This document shows, piece by piece, positions 7,873 through 17,500 of a DNA stretch of 64,000 nt (positions within the stretch are counted from its first letter, which is position 1; every line of letters starts with the position of its first letter). This stretch comes from Verrucomicrobiales bacterium (GTDB taxonomy: Bacteria > Verrucomicrobiota > Verrucomicrobiae > Limisphaerales > UBA1100). Position numbers and translations under genes: made by a program. The notes beneath the pieces were generated by a model. The model saw only the letters and a program-made list of their open reading frames with translations. It searched no databases and was not told the origin of the DNA. The stretch spans positions 62,001-126,000 of the forward strand of contig PBLV01000015.1 of NCBI GenBank assembly GCA_002721895.1, given 5' to 3'.

Positions 7873-9399
7873 TTAAAGGCCCACGCAGACGGCCTTTGTC
7901 TCAGTGTAAAGGTCGAGCACCTCGTGGCCCATTTCGCGGCCCCATCCAGATTGTTTGTAGCCGCCGAAGGGCAGTGCGCTGTCGAATATGTTGTAGCAGT
8001 TGACCCAAACCGTGCCGGCTCGAAGCCGGGCGGCGGTGCGGTGGGCCTTGCTGATATCCTTGGTCCAGATACCGGCCGCCAAGCCATAGGTGCTGTCGTT
8101 GCTGCGGTTGATGATTTCCTCTATGTCCTCGAATGGATCGGCGACCACCACGGGGCCGAAGATTTCCTCGCGGACGATGCTCATGTCCGGAGTGGCATCC
8201 TTGAGGACGGTGGGGGAAACGAAGTATCCCTTGTCCCCCAGGCGGTTGCCGCCCGTGATGCATGTGGCACCGGCTTCCTGGCCGGCGTTCATATAGCCGG
8301 TGACACGGTTGAGTTGTTCGTCGGAAACGAGCGGCCCCATGTCGGTATCCGCGGCTAGACCGGGCCCCAGCTTGATCTGCTTGGCGGCGTCAGCTATGCC
8401 GTCAACGACTTCGCTGAAGACGTCCTTTTCCACATAAAGGCGGGATCCAGCGCAGCAACATTGGCCGTGGTTGAAGAAGATTGCGGAGGCGGCGCCGGCG
8501 ATGGTTTGTTCTAGGTTGGCGGTGTCCTTGAAAATGATATTGGGGGATTTCCCGCCTAGTTCCAAGGTGACCTTTTTCAGGTTGCCGGCGGCGGCTTGGA
8601 CGATGAGTTTGCCAACTTCGGTCGAGCCAGTGAAGGCAACCTTGTCCACACCATCGTGGGCAGCAAGGGCAGCGCCGGCCGTCTCGCCATGGCCGGTGAC
8701 GATGTTGACAACGCCATCGGGGATGCCTGCTTCCTGAATGAGTTCGCCCAAGCGAAGTGCGGTGAGTGGGGTTTGTTCGGCGGGCTTCAATACAACACAG
8801 TTGCCGGTGGCGAGAACAGGGCCGAGTTTCCACGCCGCCATGAGCAGGGGGAAATTCCAGGGAATGATCTGGCCGACCACCCCGACGGGTTCACGAATGG
8901 TGAAGGCATGGAAGCGTGCGCCGGGAGCGTACGGAACGGAGATAGGGATGGTGTTGCCCTCGATCTTGGTGGCCCAGCCGGCCATATAGTGGAAGAGGTC
9001 GGCGGCCAGTGGGACATCGGCAACCTTGGCCACGGCGGCGGGTTTTCCGTTGTCGAGGCTTTCCAGTTCGGCAAGTTCATCGAGGTTTTCAAGGATTAGA
9101 TCGCCAATTTTCCAGATGATCTTACCCCGATCACTTGGGGTCATGGTGTTCCATGTGTGTGTTGGATCATCGAACACTTTACGGGCGGCCTGAACGGCGG
9201 TATCGATATCATCGCGGTCACCTTCGGGCGCCATGTCAATGACGCTACCAGTGGCGGGATTAAACACTGAAAACGCCTTTCCTGAGAGGGCGTTGACCCA
9301 TTTGCCGTTGATGAGGCATTGCTTGGGTTTGTCGAGAAAGGCTTGAACCTTGGGGCTGATCTGGATTTCAGGGCAGTCGAATGTGCTTTCGGTGGTCAT
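7873..9399 (-). CDS. NAD(P)-dependent aldehyde dehydrogenase
   Basis: A 508-residue member of the classical ALDH superfamily oxidising an aldehyde to the acid. The start at 9399 (MTTESTFDCPEIQIS) gives the normal family length; the frame is open further upstream, but that extension is low-complexity. The cofactor-binding FTGSTEVGKLI (~256-266), the general base in LELGGKSPN (Glu280) and the nucleophile in GQCCCAGSR (Cys315 by the GQxC pattern, flanked by two extra cysteines) are intact. The sequence resembles the betaine/phenylacetaldehyde dehydrogenase group, but substrate cannot be assigned. A 178-base divergent region separates it from the alpha-2-macroglobulin gene. Confidence 0.92.
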   Translation of the reverse strand: MTTESTFDCPEIQISPKVQAFLDKPKQCLINGKWVNALSGKAFSVFNPATGSVIDMAPEGDRDDIDTAVQAARKVFDDPTHTWNTMTPSDRGKIIWKIGDLILENLDELAELESLDNGKPAAVAKVADVPLAADLFHYMAGWATKIEGNTIPISVPYAPGARFHAFTIREPVGVVGQIIPWNFPLLMAAWKLGPVLATGNCVVLKPAEQTPLTALRLGELIQEAGIPDGVVNIVTGHGETAGAALAAHDGVDKVAFTGSTEVGKLIVQAAAGNLKKVTLELGGKSPNIIFKDTANLEQTIAGAASAIFFNHGQCCCAGSRLYVEKDVFSEVVDGIADAAKQIKLGPGLAADTDMGPLVSDEQLNRVTGYMNAGQEAGATCITGGNRLGDKGYFVSPTVLKDATPDMSIVREEIFGPVVVADPFEDIEEIINRSNDSTYGLAAGIWTKDISKAHRTAARLRAGTVWVNCYNIFDSALPFGGYKQSGWGREMGHEVLDLYTETKAVCVGL

Positions 9400-9539
9400 G
9401 GTGGTTGGGGATAAGTGGTTCCTGAGGCAGAATGTAACGCGGCGGAGAGGAAAGGCAATCCCCTGTTTGGGCGTGGTTTGTTGATAAGAGCCGCTTGAGG
9501 GTGTTGGCAGGAGGGCCTTAACTGAAGGTCGGGAGGGCG

Positions 9540-9553
9540 GCCGAAGCTTCGGC
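9540..9553. repeat. perfect 14-bp palindrome in the divergent spacer
   Basis: GCCGAAGCTTCGGC is a perfect 14-base palindrome, located 25 bases before the start of the alpha-2-macroglobulin gene in the 178-base spacer shared with the aldehyde dehydrogenase gene. It could be a regulator-binding site or an mRNA hairpin. No other structure in the spacer is convincing. Confidence 0.4.
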
Positions 9554-9577
9554 TGTAGATTTAAACCCCACGGGCTT

Positions 9578-12500
9578 ATGGCGGATATTCGGAATTGGAC
9601 ACGGCGCTGGAGCGCGGAAATCTTCGTGGTAGCGTACATCTTGATGATTGGGGGGTTGATGATGGCGGGTGGCAGTGGAGGTCGCTTGTCGTTGCCGCTG
9701 GAAATCACCGAGGCTGAAAGCAGGGGGGGCATGTTGCTGATTCGGGAAGGGGGGCGAACGCGAGGTAAACTGGGGCCGGCCACTGGGATTGAAGTGCGTT
9801 TTGAGGATGAGCAGGTGGGGAAAGAGGCCGTTGGCCGTGAATCGATAAAGCTGCCGTTCGTTTTTGATCCACCAGTTAAGGGAAGTTTCACATGGTTAAG
9901 CCGGCGCAGTGGGATGTTTCAGCCGGATGAGCCGTATCGGTTGAACACTAGATATGCCGTGCGTATCGCGGGGGAGTTGGCGGCAGAGTTCAAAACACCG
10001 CCAATGCATGTGGAGAACGATTATTGGCAAAGTTGGCATCTGGATAGTGCTGATAGGCTGAGTATTAATTTGAGGCTGAATATGGAGGTCGATCCCAAGC
10101 GCGCCGATGAGCATTTCGTTTTTCAAGATAAGAACGGGCGTGAGATTGAGGCGGAGGTGAAGCTTGCGCGCAAGGGAGCCTACGAGGAGTTGGCCCGTGA
10201 AGACTTGGAGTGGGCAGATCGGTTTACATGGGATCGTTATCCGGAACGGCGCGACCAGTTGTCACGTAAAGGGATTGGGCGGGAGCGAGATGTGCCGGTG
10301 TCGCTTCAGGTTAAACCGGTGCGGCCATTGCCAGCCGGTAATGGATGGACATTGTTGGCTCGCAAGGGACTGCCTTCTGCGGATGGGTCTGTTCGGATGC
10401 CGTCCGAATATCGGGTGAAATTGGGAAACATTCGCCCGAACCGGGTGGAGGGAGTGTTTCCCCGCAACGTGGTCAATGAAGGGCGTTCGATTCATATTCG
10501 CCTTGCCCGACCGGTTTCGGAAGAAGTTGTGCGACATCCCAAGCGCTGGCTTCACCTAAACCCGCCGGCGGGCAATTTGAAGGTGGAACGGCGTAATCGA
10601 TGGATGGCACTGCGCGGGGATTTTGAGCTTGGTGTGAAATATAATCTGCGCGTTGCTCCGGGATTGCCGGATGAAGGTGGGCGAAAGCTCGATAAGGTGT
10701 ATGACCATCAGGTTCGGTTTCATCCGTTGTCGTCGCGGATTTATTTTTCGGCACGTTCAAACGCGCAGTACTCGGGAGGGCATCGGCGTCTTCGGTTTGT
10801 GTCCGTCAACAATCCGCGTTCGCGTGTTCGTGTGAAGTTGATTGATGAAAAATATTTGACGGGGACATTAGCTGGATACCAACGCGTCTACCCGGAGCGC
10901 GCGGGTTACTTTCACGGAAAATGGCAGCGAGGGAATGGTAATCCCTTGAGCTTTGAGGTGGTTCCGGGGGAGGTGGTTTTTGACGAGGATTTCAACACTG
11001 GAGACCGGGTTGATCATGCGCGAAAGGTGGATTTGTCATGGAATGATCTTTTAAAGGGGCGCAAGGCCGGGGTGGCCTTTGTGCAAGTGGAGGGGTTGGG
11101 TGATCGGGGAGCAGTGTGTGTGTCTCAGGCGGTTGTGCAGTTGACGGATTTAGGGGTGGCTTGGAAGTCGTCGGGTGAACAGTTGTTGGCATGGGTGTTT
11201 TCACAAAAAACAGGGCAACCGGTTCCCGGAGCCAAGGTGAGTGTGCTGCGTAATAAGAAGGGGGAAAAGATTGAAGCGGATTCGGATGAGGATGGATTAG
11301 CTTGGCTACCCGGACCAGTAAAGGGGGGCTGGCTGAGGGTGGATCATGGTGGGGATATTCTTGTCCAGCAGGTGGATGGCTCGGATCACAGGGCGAGTGT
11401 CTGGAATTTCGGACTCTTTCGGCCTTGGGATCGCAATGATCCACCCAAGGCGTATTTGGAAATGTTCAGTGACCGGGGGGTGTATCGGCCGGGTGAAGTT
11501 GTGCATCTCAAGGGGGTGGCAAGACACCCTTCCGGCAGAAACATGGGAGGTGCGAACGGTACTGTGATCTGTACGGATTCTAGGGATGAAACGCTGTTGC
11601 GGCGCGAAATTAATTTGTCTTCAAACGGATCATTTAATTTGGATATCAATCTACCGGATGGTGGTGCGTTGGGACGGCATTATGTAACCGTGGAATTCGA
11701 GGGGGGCGGGGAGGCTTACCATTCATTTCAAGTTCAGGAATTTCGGCCGGATACTTTCAAGATAAAGATCGGCAAGCCGGGTGACTTGCCTCCGGGCAGC
11801 ACACTGGATTTCCCTTTGTCCGCAAAATATTACTTCGGAGCGCCTCTGGCCAAAGCTAAGGCCAAGTGGGTTATGCGCGCCTCGCGCGCCTATCTCATTT
11901 GGTTCGAAGATTTGGAGGGTTATGAATTCAACAACAGCGAAATTTTGGGTGATGACATTGCTGGGGCCGAATTTGTTCTCAGAGGTGAAACAGACTTGGA
12001 TCCCAACGGGGAAGCTCAGATTAAGTCGGATTTGCAACCTGACATCACCTTGCCAGTGCCGATGTTGATTGAGACATCAGTGACACTTACGGACCTGAAC
12101 CAGCAGACATTATCAGTGAGCCAAGAAACAGTTTGGCATAGCTCCAGTTTCTATCTGGGTATTCGCGAGATGCCTGACGTGGTTTATGCGGGGCGTCCCT
12201 TGCCTTTGTCCGTGATTGCGGTCACGTCGGATGGCGTGGTCAAGGAAGAGCCTGTCAAGGCCAAGATCTTGTTGAAACGTATCGAGTGGCGAAGTGTGCC
12301 GATAAGGGGCGCGGGCGGAGTGATGCGGTTCCAGAATGAGAAGCAAATTATTCAAGTGGCCGAGAAGGAAATTCTAACCGAACAAAAGGGAATGGATGTG
12401 GAATTGAAACTGGCACCATCGCGAGCGGGTGAATATCTACTGGAGGTTCATGCTGAAGATGATGCCGGAAGACAGGTGTTGGCGGCGCAGAGATTTCATG

Positions 12501-15190
12501 TATCCGGCCCGGAGCCGTTGGCATGGGATTACCGGAACGAATTCCAAGTGAGCTTGGTGCCGGACAAGAAAGTCTATCAGCCGGGGGAAACCGCCCGATT
12601 GTTGGTCAAAACGCCAATTTCCGGGCGTGCCTTGATTACGCTGGAGCGCGGAGGAATCCGTCGCGCGCGAGTGGTTAACTTGGAAGGGAACGCGCCAGTG
12701 GTGGAGGTGAGGGTTGGGGAAAGTGACGCCCCAAACATGTATGTTTCCGTACTTATTTTGAGGGGGGCTGAGGGCAGTCGACGTAAAGTGAAGGCGGCGG
12801 AGTGTCGCTTGGGCTATGCTGCATTAAAGGTGGCGAATCCGGGCGGGCGTCTTGAGGTTGAGCTTGATGATGCAGAAGGGGAGTACCGGCCGGGGCAGGA
12901 AGTCGTGGTTCGAGGAGTCGTGCGGGATTCAATGGGCGTTCCTGTCTCCAAAGCGGAGGTGACCCTTTACGCGGTTGACGAGGGGATTTTGTCACTGACT
13001 TCCTCGGGTGTGCCTGACTTGCACAAGTCATTCAGCCGCAAGCGGCCGCATAATGTGGACACATTCACTCTGTTTCCGTTGTTGCTCAGTGAAGATTTGT
13101 CACGAGGTGGCTTTGGCAACAAGGGACACTTGATTGGCGGCGGCGCTTCCTCGGTGGTAAAGGCTGGGTTGAGGAAGGATTTCTTGCCCTGCGCCTACTG
13201 GAATGCGGCTTTGTTCACGGATGCCAACGGCAGGGTGGAGGCCAAATTCAAGGCGCCCGACAGCTTAACAAAATATCGTGTGATGGCGGTGGTTCATGCC
13301 GGGGATCGCTACGGTTCGGCTTACTCGTCATTCGAGGTAAACAAGCCGCTGATGGTCGAGACTGCCTTGCCAACTGTGGGGCGGGTTGGAGATCGGTTGT
13401 GGGCACGGGCTGTTGTGCATAATCGAACTGATGCGGATCAGAAAGTGCGGGTGACATTGAAGGCGGACACCTTGATGGTGGTTGACGGTCGTTCGTCTAA
13501 GGAGTTGTTTCTGGCGGCGCGCTCATCACAGCCGGTGGAGTTTCCCGTGGAGTTGAGGGCGACTGGTGAACTGCAAGCCGAGTGGACGGCAAAGTCGGTG
13601 GACGATGTGGGGCTTGTAGATGGGCTGGTTACCCAGATGAAAATTCACCCTGCCGCGCCCTTGTTGAGGGAAATTCATTTTGCCAGCACGAATGAGGGGG
13701 AGATTCGGCCGCTTGAAGATTTCAATCCACAACTGCTTGAAGGCGAGGCGGAATGGACGCTTCGTTTGGGAAACACGCGCTTGCTGCAATTGAATGAAGC
13801 AGCGGATTTTCTCCTGCGTTATCCGTATGGGTGCGTAGAGCAAACCAGTTCCAGCCTGCTTCCCTGGCTTTACCTTGAAGATTTGAAGGGTTCCGTGCCT
13901 GCCCTTGACCGCCCCCGTGAAGAGGTGCGCCCTGCGATACAGGAGGGTGTGCAGCGGCTTTTGAAGATGCAGACGCACTCGGGAGGCTTGGGGTATTGGC
14001 CGGGGGCAAACACGCCGATGTTGTGGGGGACGGCCTATGGTGGGCTGGCATTGGTCATGGCCCGCGAGAGTGGGGCGGTTGTGCCTGTGCGCGCGCTGGA
14101 TCGAATCGGAATCTACTTGAGCCGTGCATTGCGAAAAACCCGCTCACTGAAAAACCCAAACGATTTGGGCGCGCGTTGTCTCGCGGTGTATGTGCTGGGC
14201 CTGATGGGGAAAGCAGAACCAGGCTACCTTGAAGTGCTTTATGAAAAGCGGGCTTCCTTGGAAAGGGAGGCCCGGGCGATGTTGGCGTTGGCAATGGTGC
14301 GGGCCAATGGCTCCGATGGGCGGGTGCCGGTTTTGCTGAGACGGCAAAATATGGATGAGGAGGTGAGTCAGGACTCGTTTGGTGGACGGGAAAGAACGGC
14401 GGCTATTGAACTGCTTGCGTGGATTCATCATCGGCCAAAGTCGCCAGTGACCGGGAAGCTGGTGGGTGAACTTTTGGATCATAGAGTGAACGGCCACTGG
14501 AGGACGACGCAGGGCAATGCCTGGTCCATGATGGCCCTTGCCGAATATGGCCGCTTGGTGGAGGGAGGAATGGCCAACGTGGAGGCATTAGTTACTTGGA
14601 AAGGCCGGGAGAAAAAAATTGTGCTAGGCCAGGATCAGCGCTGGGTGGAGATGAGGTTTACTTGGAAGGATGGTGTCATGCCTGAGGATGTTAAAATTCT
14701 CTCATCTGGCAAACTTTATGCGCAGTCCCTGCTGGAATCACGACCGCAAGGCGGAGTTGCACCTGCGCAAAATCGTGGATTTGCCCTGCACCGGACTTAT
14801 GAGCGTGTCGAGGGCAAGAGGGAGTGGCGTGTGGGGGATTTGGTGAAAGTGTCACTTCACTTGGATGTTCCGAAGGATGCGAGCTACGTCGCCATTGATG
14901 ACCCACTGCCCTCCATCCTGGAAGCGGTGAATCAGGAATTTGTGACCAGAGCCAATCGGGACGAGGTTGTGGGAGAAGGGTTTTGGACGGATCACAGCGA
15001 AATTCGTGCGGACCGTGTGCTGTTTTTCAGGGACCGGCTTTCTGCGGGGCGATATCGCCAGACGTATTTGGCACGTGTGCGTGCGGCGGGCGAAGTCATT
15101 GCGCCTGCGGCAAAGGTGGAGGAAATGTATCAGCCGTCACGGCAGGGTCTTAGTGCAAGTAAAGTCTTAAGCGCTCAACCACTGGATTGA
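9578..15190 (+). CDS. bacterial alpha-2-macroglobulin with thioester
   Basis: The 1,870-residue product is a bacterial alpha-2-macroglobulin, a periplasmic protease trap. An N-terminal hydrophobic helix (IFVVAYILMIGGLMMAGG, ~11-28) exports or anchors it. The middle contains MG-type beta domains with the repeated phrase YRPGEVVHLKG / YQPGETARLLV / YRPGQEVVVRG. The thioester motif YPYGCVEQTSS is intact (Cys1419-x-Glu-Gln1422), followed by the helical thioester domain. The gene overlaps pbpC by one base (TGATG). The A2M-PbpC pairing is well known and is thought to protect the cell from host or competitor proteases when the wall is breached. It is long for the family (E. coli YfhM is about 1,650 residues). 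Confidence 0.93.
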   Translation: MADIRNWTRRWSAEIFVVAYILMIGGLMMAGGSGGRLSLPLEITEAESRGGMLLIREGGRTRGKLGPATGIEVRFEDEQVGKEAVGRESIKLPFVFDPPVKGSFTWLSRRSGMFQPDEPYRLNTRYAVRIAGELAAEFKTPPMHVENDYWQSWHLDSADRLSINLRLNMEVDPKRADEHFVFQDKNGREIEAEVKLARKGAYEELAREDLEWADRFTWDRYPERRDQLSRKGIGRERDVPVSLQVKPVRPLPAGNGWTLLARKGLPSADGSVRMPSEYRVKLGNIRPNRVEGVFPRNVVNEGRSIHIRLARPVSEEVVRHPKRWLHLNPPAGNLKVERRNRWMALRGDFELGVKYNLRVAPGLPDEGGRKLDKVYDHQVRFHPLSSRIYFSARSNAQYSGGHRRLRFVSVNNPRSRVRVKLIDEKYLTGTLAGYQRVYPERAGYFHGKWQRGNGNPLSFEVVPGEVVFDEDFNTGDRVDHARKVDLSWNDLLKGRKAGVAFVQVEGLGDRGAVCVSQAVVQLTDLGVAWKSSGEQLLAWVFSQKTGQPVPGAKVSVLRNKKGEKIEADSDEDGLAWLPGPVKGGWLRVDHGGDILVQQVDGSDHRASVWNFGLFRPWDRNDPPKAYLEMFSDRGVYRPGEVVHLKGVARHPSGRNMGGANGTVICTDSRDETLLRREINLSSNGSFNLDINLPDGGALGRHYVTVEFEGGGEAYHSFQVQEFRPDTFKIKIGKPGDLPPGSTLDFPLSAKYYFGAPLAKAKAKWVMRASRAYLIWFEDLEGYEFNNSEILGDDIAGAEFVLRGETDLDPNGEAQIKSDLQPDITLPVPMLIETSVTLTDLNQQTLSVSQETVWHSSSFYLGIREMPDVVYAGRPLPLSVIAVTSDGVVKEEPVKAKILLKRIEWRSVPIRGAGGVMRFQNEKQIIQVAEKEILTEQKGMDVELKLAPSRAGEYLLEVHAEDDAGRQVLAAQRFHVSGPEPLAWDYRNEFQVSLVPDKKVYQPGETARLLVKTPISGRALITLERGGIRRARVVNLEGNAPVVEVRVGESDAPNMYVSVLILRGAEGSRRKVKAAECRLGYAALKVANPGGRLEVELDDAEGEYRPGQEVVVRGVVRDSMGVPVSKAEVTLYAVDEGILSLTSSGVPDLHKSFSRKRPHNVDTFTLFPLLLSEDLSRGGFGNKGHLIGGGASSVVKAGLRKDFLPCAYWNAALFTDANGRVEAKFKAPDSLTKYRVMAVVHAGDRYGSAYSSFEVNKPLMVETALPTVGRVGDRLWARAVVHNRTDADQKVRVTLKADTLMVVDGRSSKELFLAARSSQPVEFPVELRATGELQAEWTAKSVDDVGLVDGLVTQMKIHPAAPLLREIHFASTNEGEIRPLEDFNPQLLEGEAEWTLRLGNTRLLQLNEAADFLLRYPYGCVEQTSSSLLPWLYLEDLKGSVPALDRPREEVRPAIQEGVQRLLKMQTHSGGLGYWPGANTPMLWGTAYGGLALVMARESGAVVPVRALDRIGIYLSRALRKTRSLKNPNDLGARCLAVYVLGLMGKAEPGYLEVLYEKRASLEREARAMLALAMVRANGSDGRVPVLLRRQNMDEEVSQDSFGGRERTAAIELLAWIHHRPKSPVTGKLVGELLDHRVNGHWRTTQGNAWSMMALAEYGRLVEGGMANVEALVTWKGREKKIVLGQDQRWVEMRFTWKDGVMPEDVKILSSGKLYAQSLLESRPQGGVAPAQNRGFALHRTYERVEGKREWRVGDLVKVSLHLDVPKDASYVAIDDPLPSILEAVNQEFVTRANRDEVVGEGFWTDHSEIRADRVLFFRDRLSAGRYRQTYLARVRAAGEVIAPAAKVEEMYQPSRQGLSASKVLSAQPLD

Positions 15191-17451
15191 TGTTTGTGCG
15201 AGCCCTGAAAATTGTGCGCGAATGGGCGGGGCAGGGCCGATGGCGGCGTGTCATACTGGCAGGCTTGGGGTTGTGGGCGGGTGGGGCGGCATTGCTCTGG
15301 GTGGCGGTCGGGCTGACGGCTTTGCCGGGTGGACTTGAACAAGAAACAGAACCGAGTGTTATCTTTCTTGACCGTGGAGGTGTTCCGCTTCGTTTGACCC
15401 GCCGAAACGGTGAAAGATTTCATTTGCCGGTTCTACTCAAGGATTGTCCGGGCACGTTCATTCAGGCGACCTTGGCGGCGGAGGACAAGCGTTTCTGGTC
15501 ACACGGCGGGGTGGATTGGATTGGGGCGGTAAGAGCATTGAAGGATTGGGTTGCGCAGGGCCGCGTCGTTTCTGGGGCATCGACCATCACGCAACAGTTG
15601 ATCAAGCAGGTGGACCCGCGCCCGCGTACATTGGGGACAAAGGCACTGGAATGTCTCCGGGCAATGAAGTTGGAGCGGACTTGGGGTAAGTCGGAAATTC
15701 TGGAACGGTATCTGAATTCGATTGATTATGGGAACCTTTGTCAGGGTGCCGGTGTTGCGGCATGGTTTTATTTTGGGAAACCATTGGCCGACCTGTCGAT
15801 TGCGGAGGCAGCTTACTTGGCTGGATTGCCAAATGCGCCATCACGGTTGAATCCACGGCGCCATCCCGAAAGGGCGAAGGCAAGGCAGGAATTGATCCTT
15901 TGGAGAATGCGACGGGTTGGGTGGCTGGATGATGCGTCGCTGAAGCGGGCGCAGGAGGAGCCGATAATTTTAAGCCGCGAGGAAAGGCCGTTTCTTGCGC
16001 CTCACTTCACGGAATTCCTTAATGCTCGTAAAGAGCACGAGGGGATTGTTCGGACGACGCTTGATGTGCGGTTAAATCAAATTGCCGGGCGCGTTCTGGA
16101 TGAGCGCTTGTGTGGGCTGGAGGGAAAGAATGTAACCCAGGGAGCCGTCGTTGTGATTGAGAACGCGACGGGTGGAGTGTTGGCCATGGTGGGGTCGAGG
16201 GATTTTTTCGGGAAACGTGGGGGGCAGGTCAACGGGGCGTGGGCGCCCCGAAGCGCAGGATCAACCTTCAAGCCATTCACATATCTATTGGGCTTGGAGG
16301 CGGGATTGTCGTCGGCGACGGTGGTGGCGGATGTTCCGACCCGGTTTACAACGCCAACGGGCGTGTTCGAGCCGCACAACTACAACCGGCGTTATCGTGG
16401 TCCGGTACGGCTGCGTGAGGCCTTGGCCAATTCGCTCAATGTGGCGGCAGTAAAAGTTCTGAACAAGGCGGGCGGGGCGGAGGTATTGCATGAGCGACTA
16501 AAGACATGCGGGCTGGATACGCTGAAGGAAAAGGCTGGGCATTACGGGTTGGGCCTGACGATTGGAAATGCTGACGCGAGGTTGTTGGAGCTGGCGAACG
16601 CGTACGCTTGCCTGGCCCGGCTGGGGATTTGGAAGCCGTACACGCTGGAGCAGGGAATTGCCGTTGAAGGGAAGCGCGTTTTCGGGAGGCGGGAGGCTTG
16701 GTTGGTGGCGGATTTCCTAAATGATGATGGGGCGCGTGCCATGGCTTTTGGGGTAGATGGGCCATTGAAGTTTGATTATCCAGTGGCGTGCAAGACGGGA
16801 ACGAGTTCGGATTTTCGTGACAACTGGGCGTTTGGATACACTCCGGAATTCACGGTGGGTGTCTGGGTGGGAAATTTTGATGGGACGCCAATGGCGGATG
16901 TTTCAGGCGTGGAGGGGGCTGCGCCGGTGATGCATGAGGTGATGGACTATTTGCGGGAACATTTCGGTGCCAGTTGGTTTGAGAGGCCGAAAGGGCTGGT
17001 TGAGGCGCGGGTTCACCCGTTGACTGGAAAGTTATCTGACTTGGGGGTGAGGGAGTGGTTTTTGGAGGACAACCTTCCAGGTCGATCCGAAGAAATGGAT
17101 TTTGATGCCGGTGGGCGGGTACGTTTGGGGGCGGAATACGCCGAGTGGATGGACGGACCGGACAATTGGCTGGGGGACGGGATTGTTTTGTCGGACGGAG
17201 AGGAGAATATATTTAAGATCATGGTGCCGTTGCCGGGAACAGTATTCTACCTCGATCCGAATTTGCCGGAAAACAGCTCACGTATTCGGTTGCGGGCCAG
17301 TTGCTCTGACGCACGGTGGAGTTCGGGCACTCTGGATTGTGTCGAGGCCGCGGACGGAATTTTTGCGAAATTGAAGCCGGGGCGACATTGGTTAAAGGTC
17401 GAGGCAGGTGGACGGCATCTGAAGACTTGGATCGAGGTGAAGGCTCTTTAA
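15190..17451 (+). CDS. pbpC: penicillin-binding protein 1C
   Basis: A 753-residue bifunctional peptidoglycan synthase. The ATG at 15190 overlaps the A2M stop; a TTG one codon earlier is less likely. After an N-terminal membrane helix (LAGLGLWAGGAALLWVAVGL) comes a GT51 glycosyltransferase domain with AAEDKRFWSHGGVDW and GASTITQQLIKQ. The transpeptidase domain has S-T-F-K (Ser358-Lys361), a S-L-N triad and CKTGTSSDF (~534-542), followed by a C-terminal PBP1C-specific beta domain. Transglycosylase and transpeptidase motifs are all present. Coupling to the upstream A2M gene is the standard arrangement and supports a wall-repair/protection unit. Confidence 0.93.
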   Translation: MFVRALKIVREWAGQGRWRRVILAGLGLWAGGAALLWVAVGLTALPGGLEQETEPSVIFLDRGGVPLRLTRRNGERFHLPVLLKDCPGTFIQATLAAEDKRFWSHGGVDWIGAVRALKDWVAQGRVVSGASTITQQLIKQVDPRPRTLGTKALECLRAMKLERTWGKSEILERYLNSIDYGNLCQGAGVAAWFYFGKPLADLSIAEAAYLAGLPNAPSRLNPRRHPERAKARQELILWRMRRVGWLDDASLKRAQEEPIILSREERPFLAPHFTEFLNARKEHEGIVRTTLDVRLNQIAGRVLDERLCGLEGKNVTQGAVVVIENATGGVLAMVGSRDFFGKRGGQVNGAWAPRSAGSTFKPFTYLLGLEAGLSSATVVADVPTRFTTPTGVFEPHNYNRRYRGPVRLREALANSLNVAAVKVLNKAGGAEVLHERLKTCGLDTLKEKAGHYGLGLTIGNADARLLELANAYACLARLGIWKPYTLEQGIAVEGKRVFGRREAWLVADFLNDDGARAMAFGVDGPLKFDYPVACKTGTSSDFRDNWAFGYTPEFTVGVWVGNFDGTPMADVSGVEGAAPVMHEVMDYLREHFGASWFERPKGLVEARVHPLTGKLSDLGVREWFLEDNLPGRSEEMDFDAGGRVRLGAEYAEWMDGPDNWLGDGIVLSDGEENIFKIMVPLPGTVFYLDPNLPENSSRIRLRASCSDARWSSGTLDCVEAADGIFAKLKPGRHWLKVEAGGRHLKTWIEVKAL

Positions 17452-17500
17452 GGGGGAGGTTTCTGTTGGCGATTTCAATTTTTCGCTTTTAGGGTGAGGC

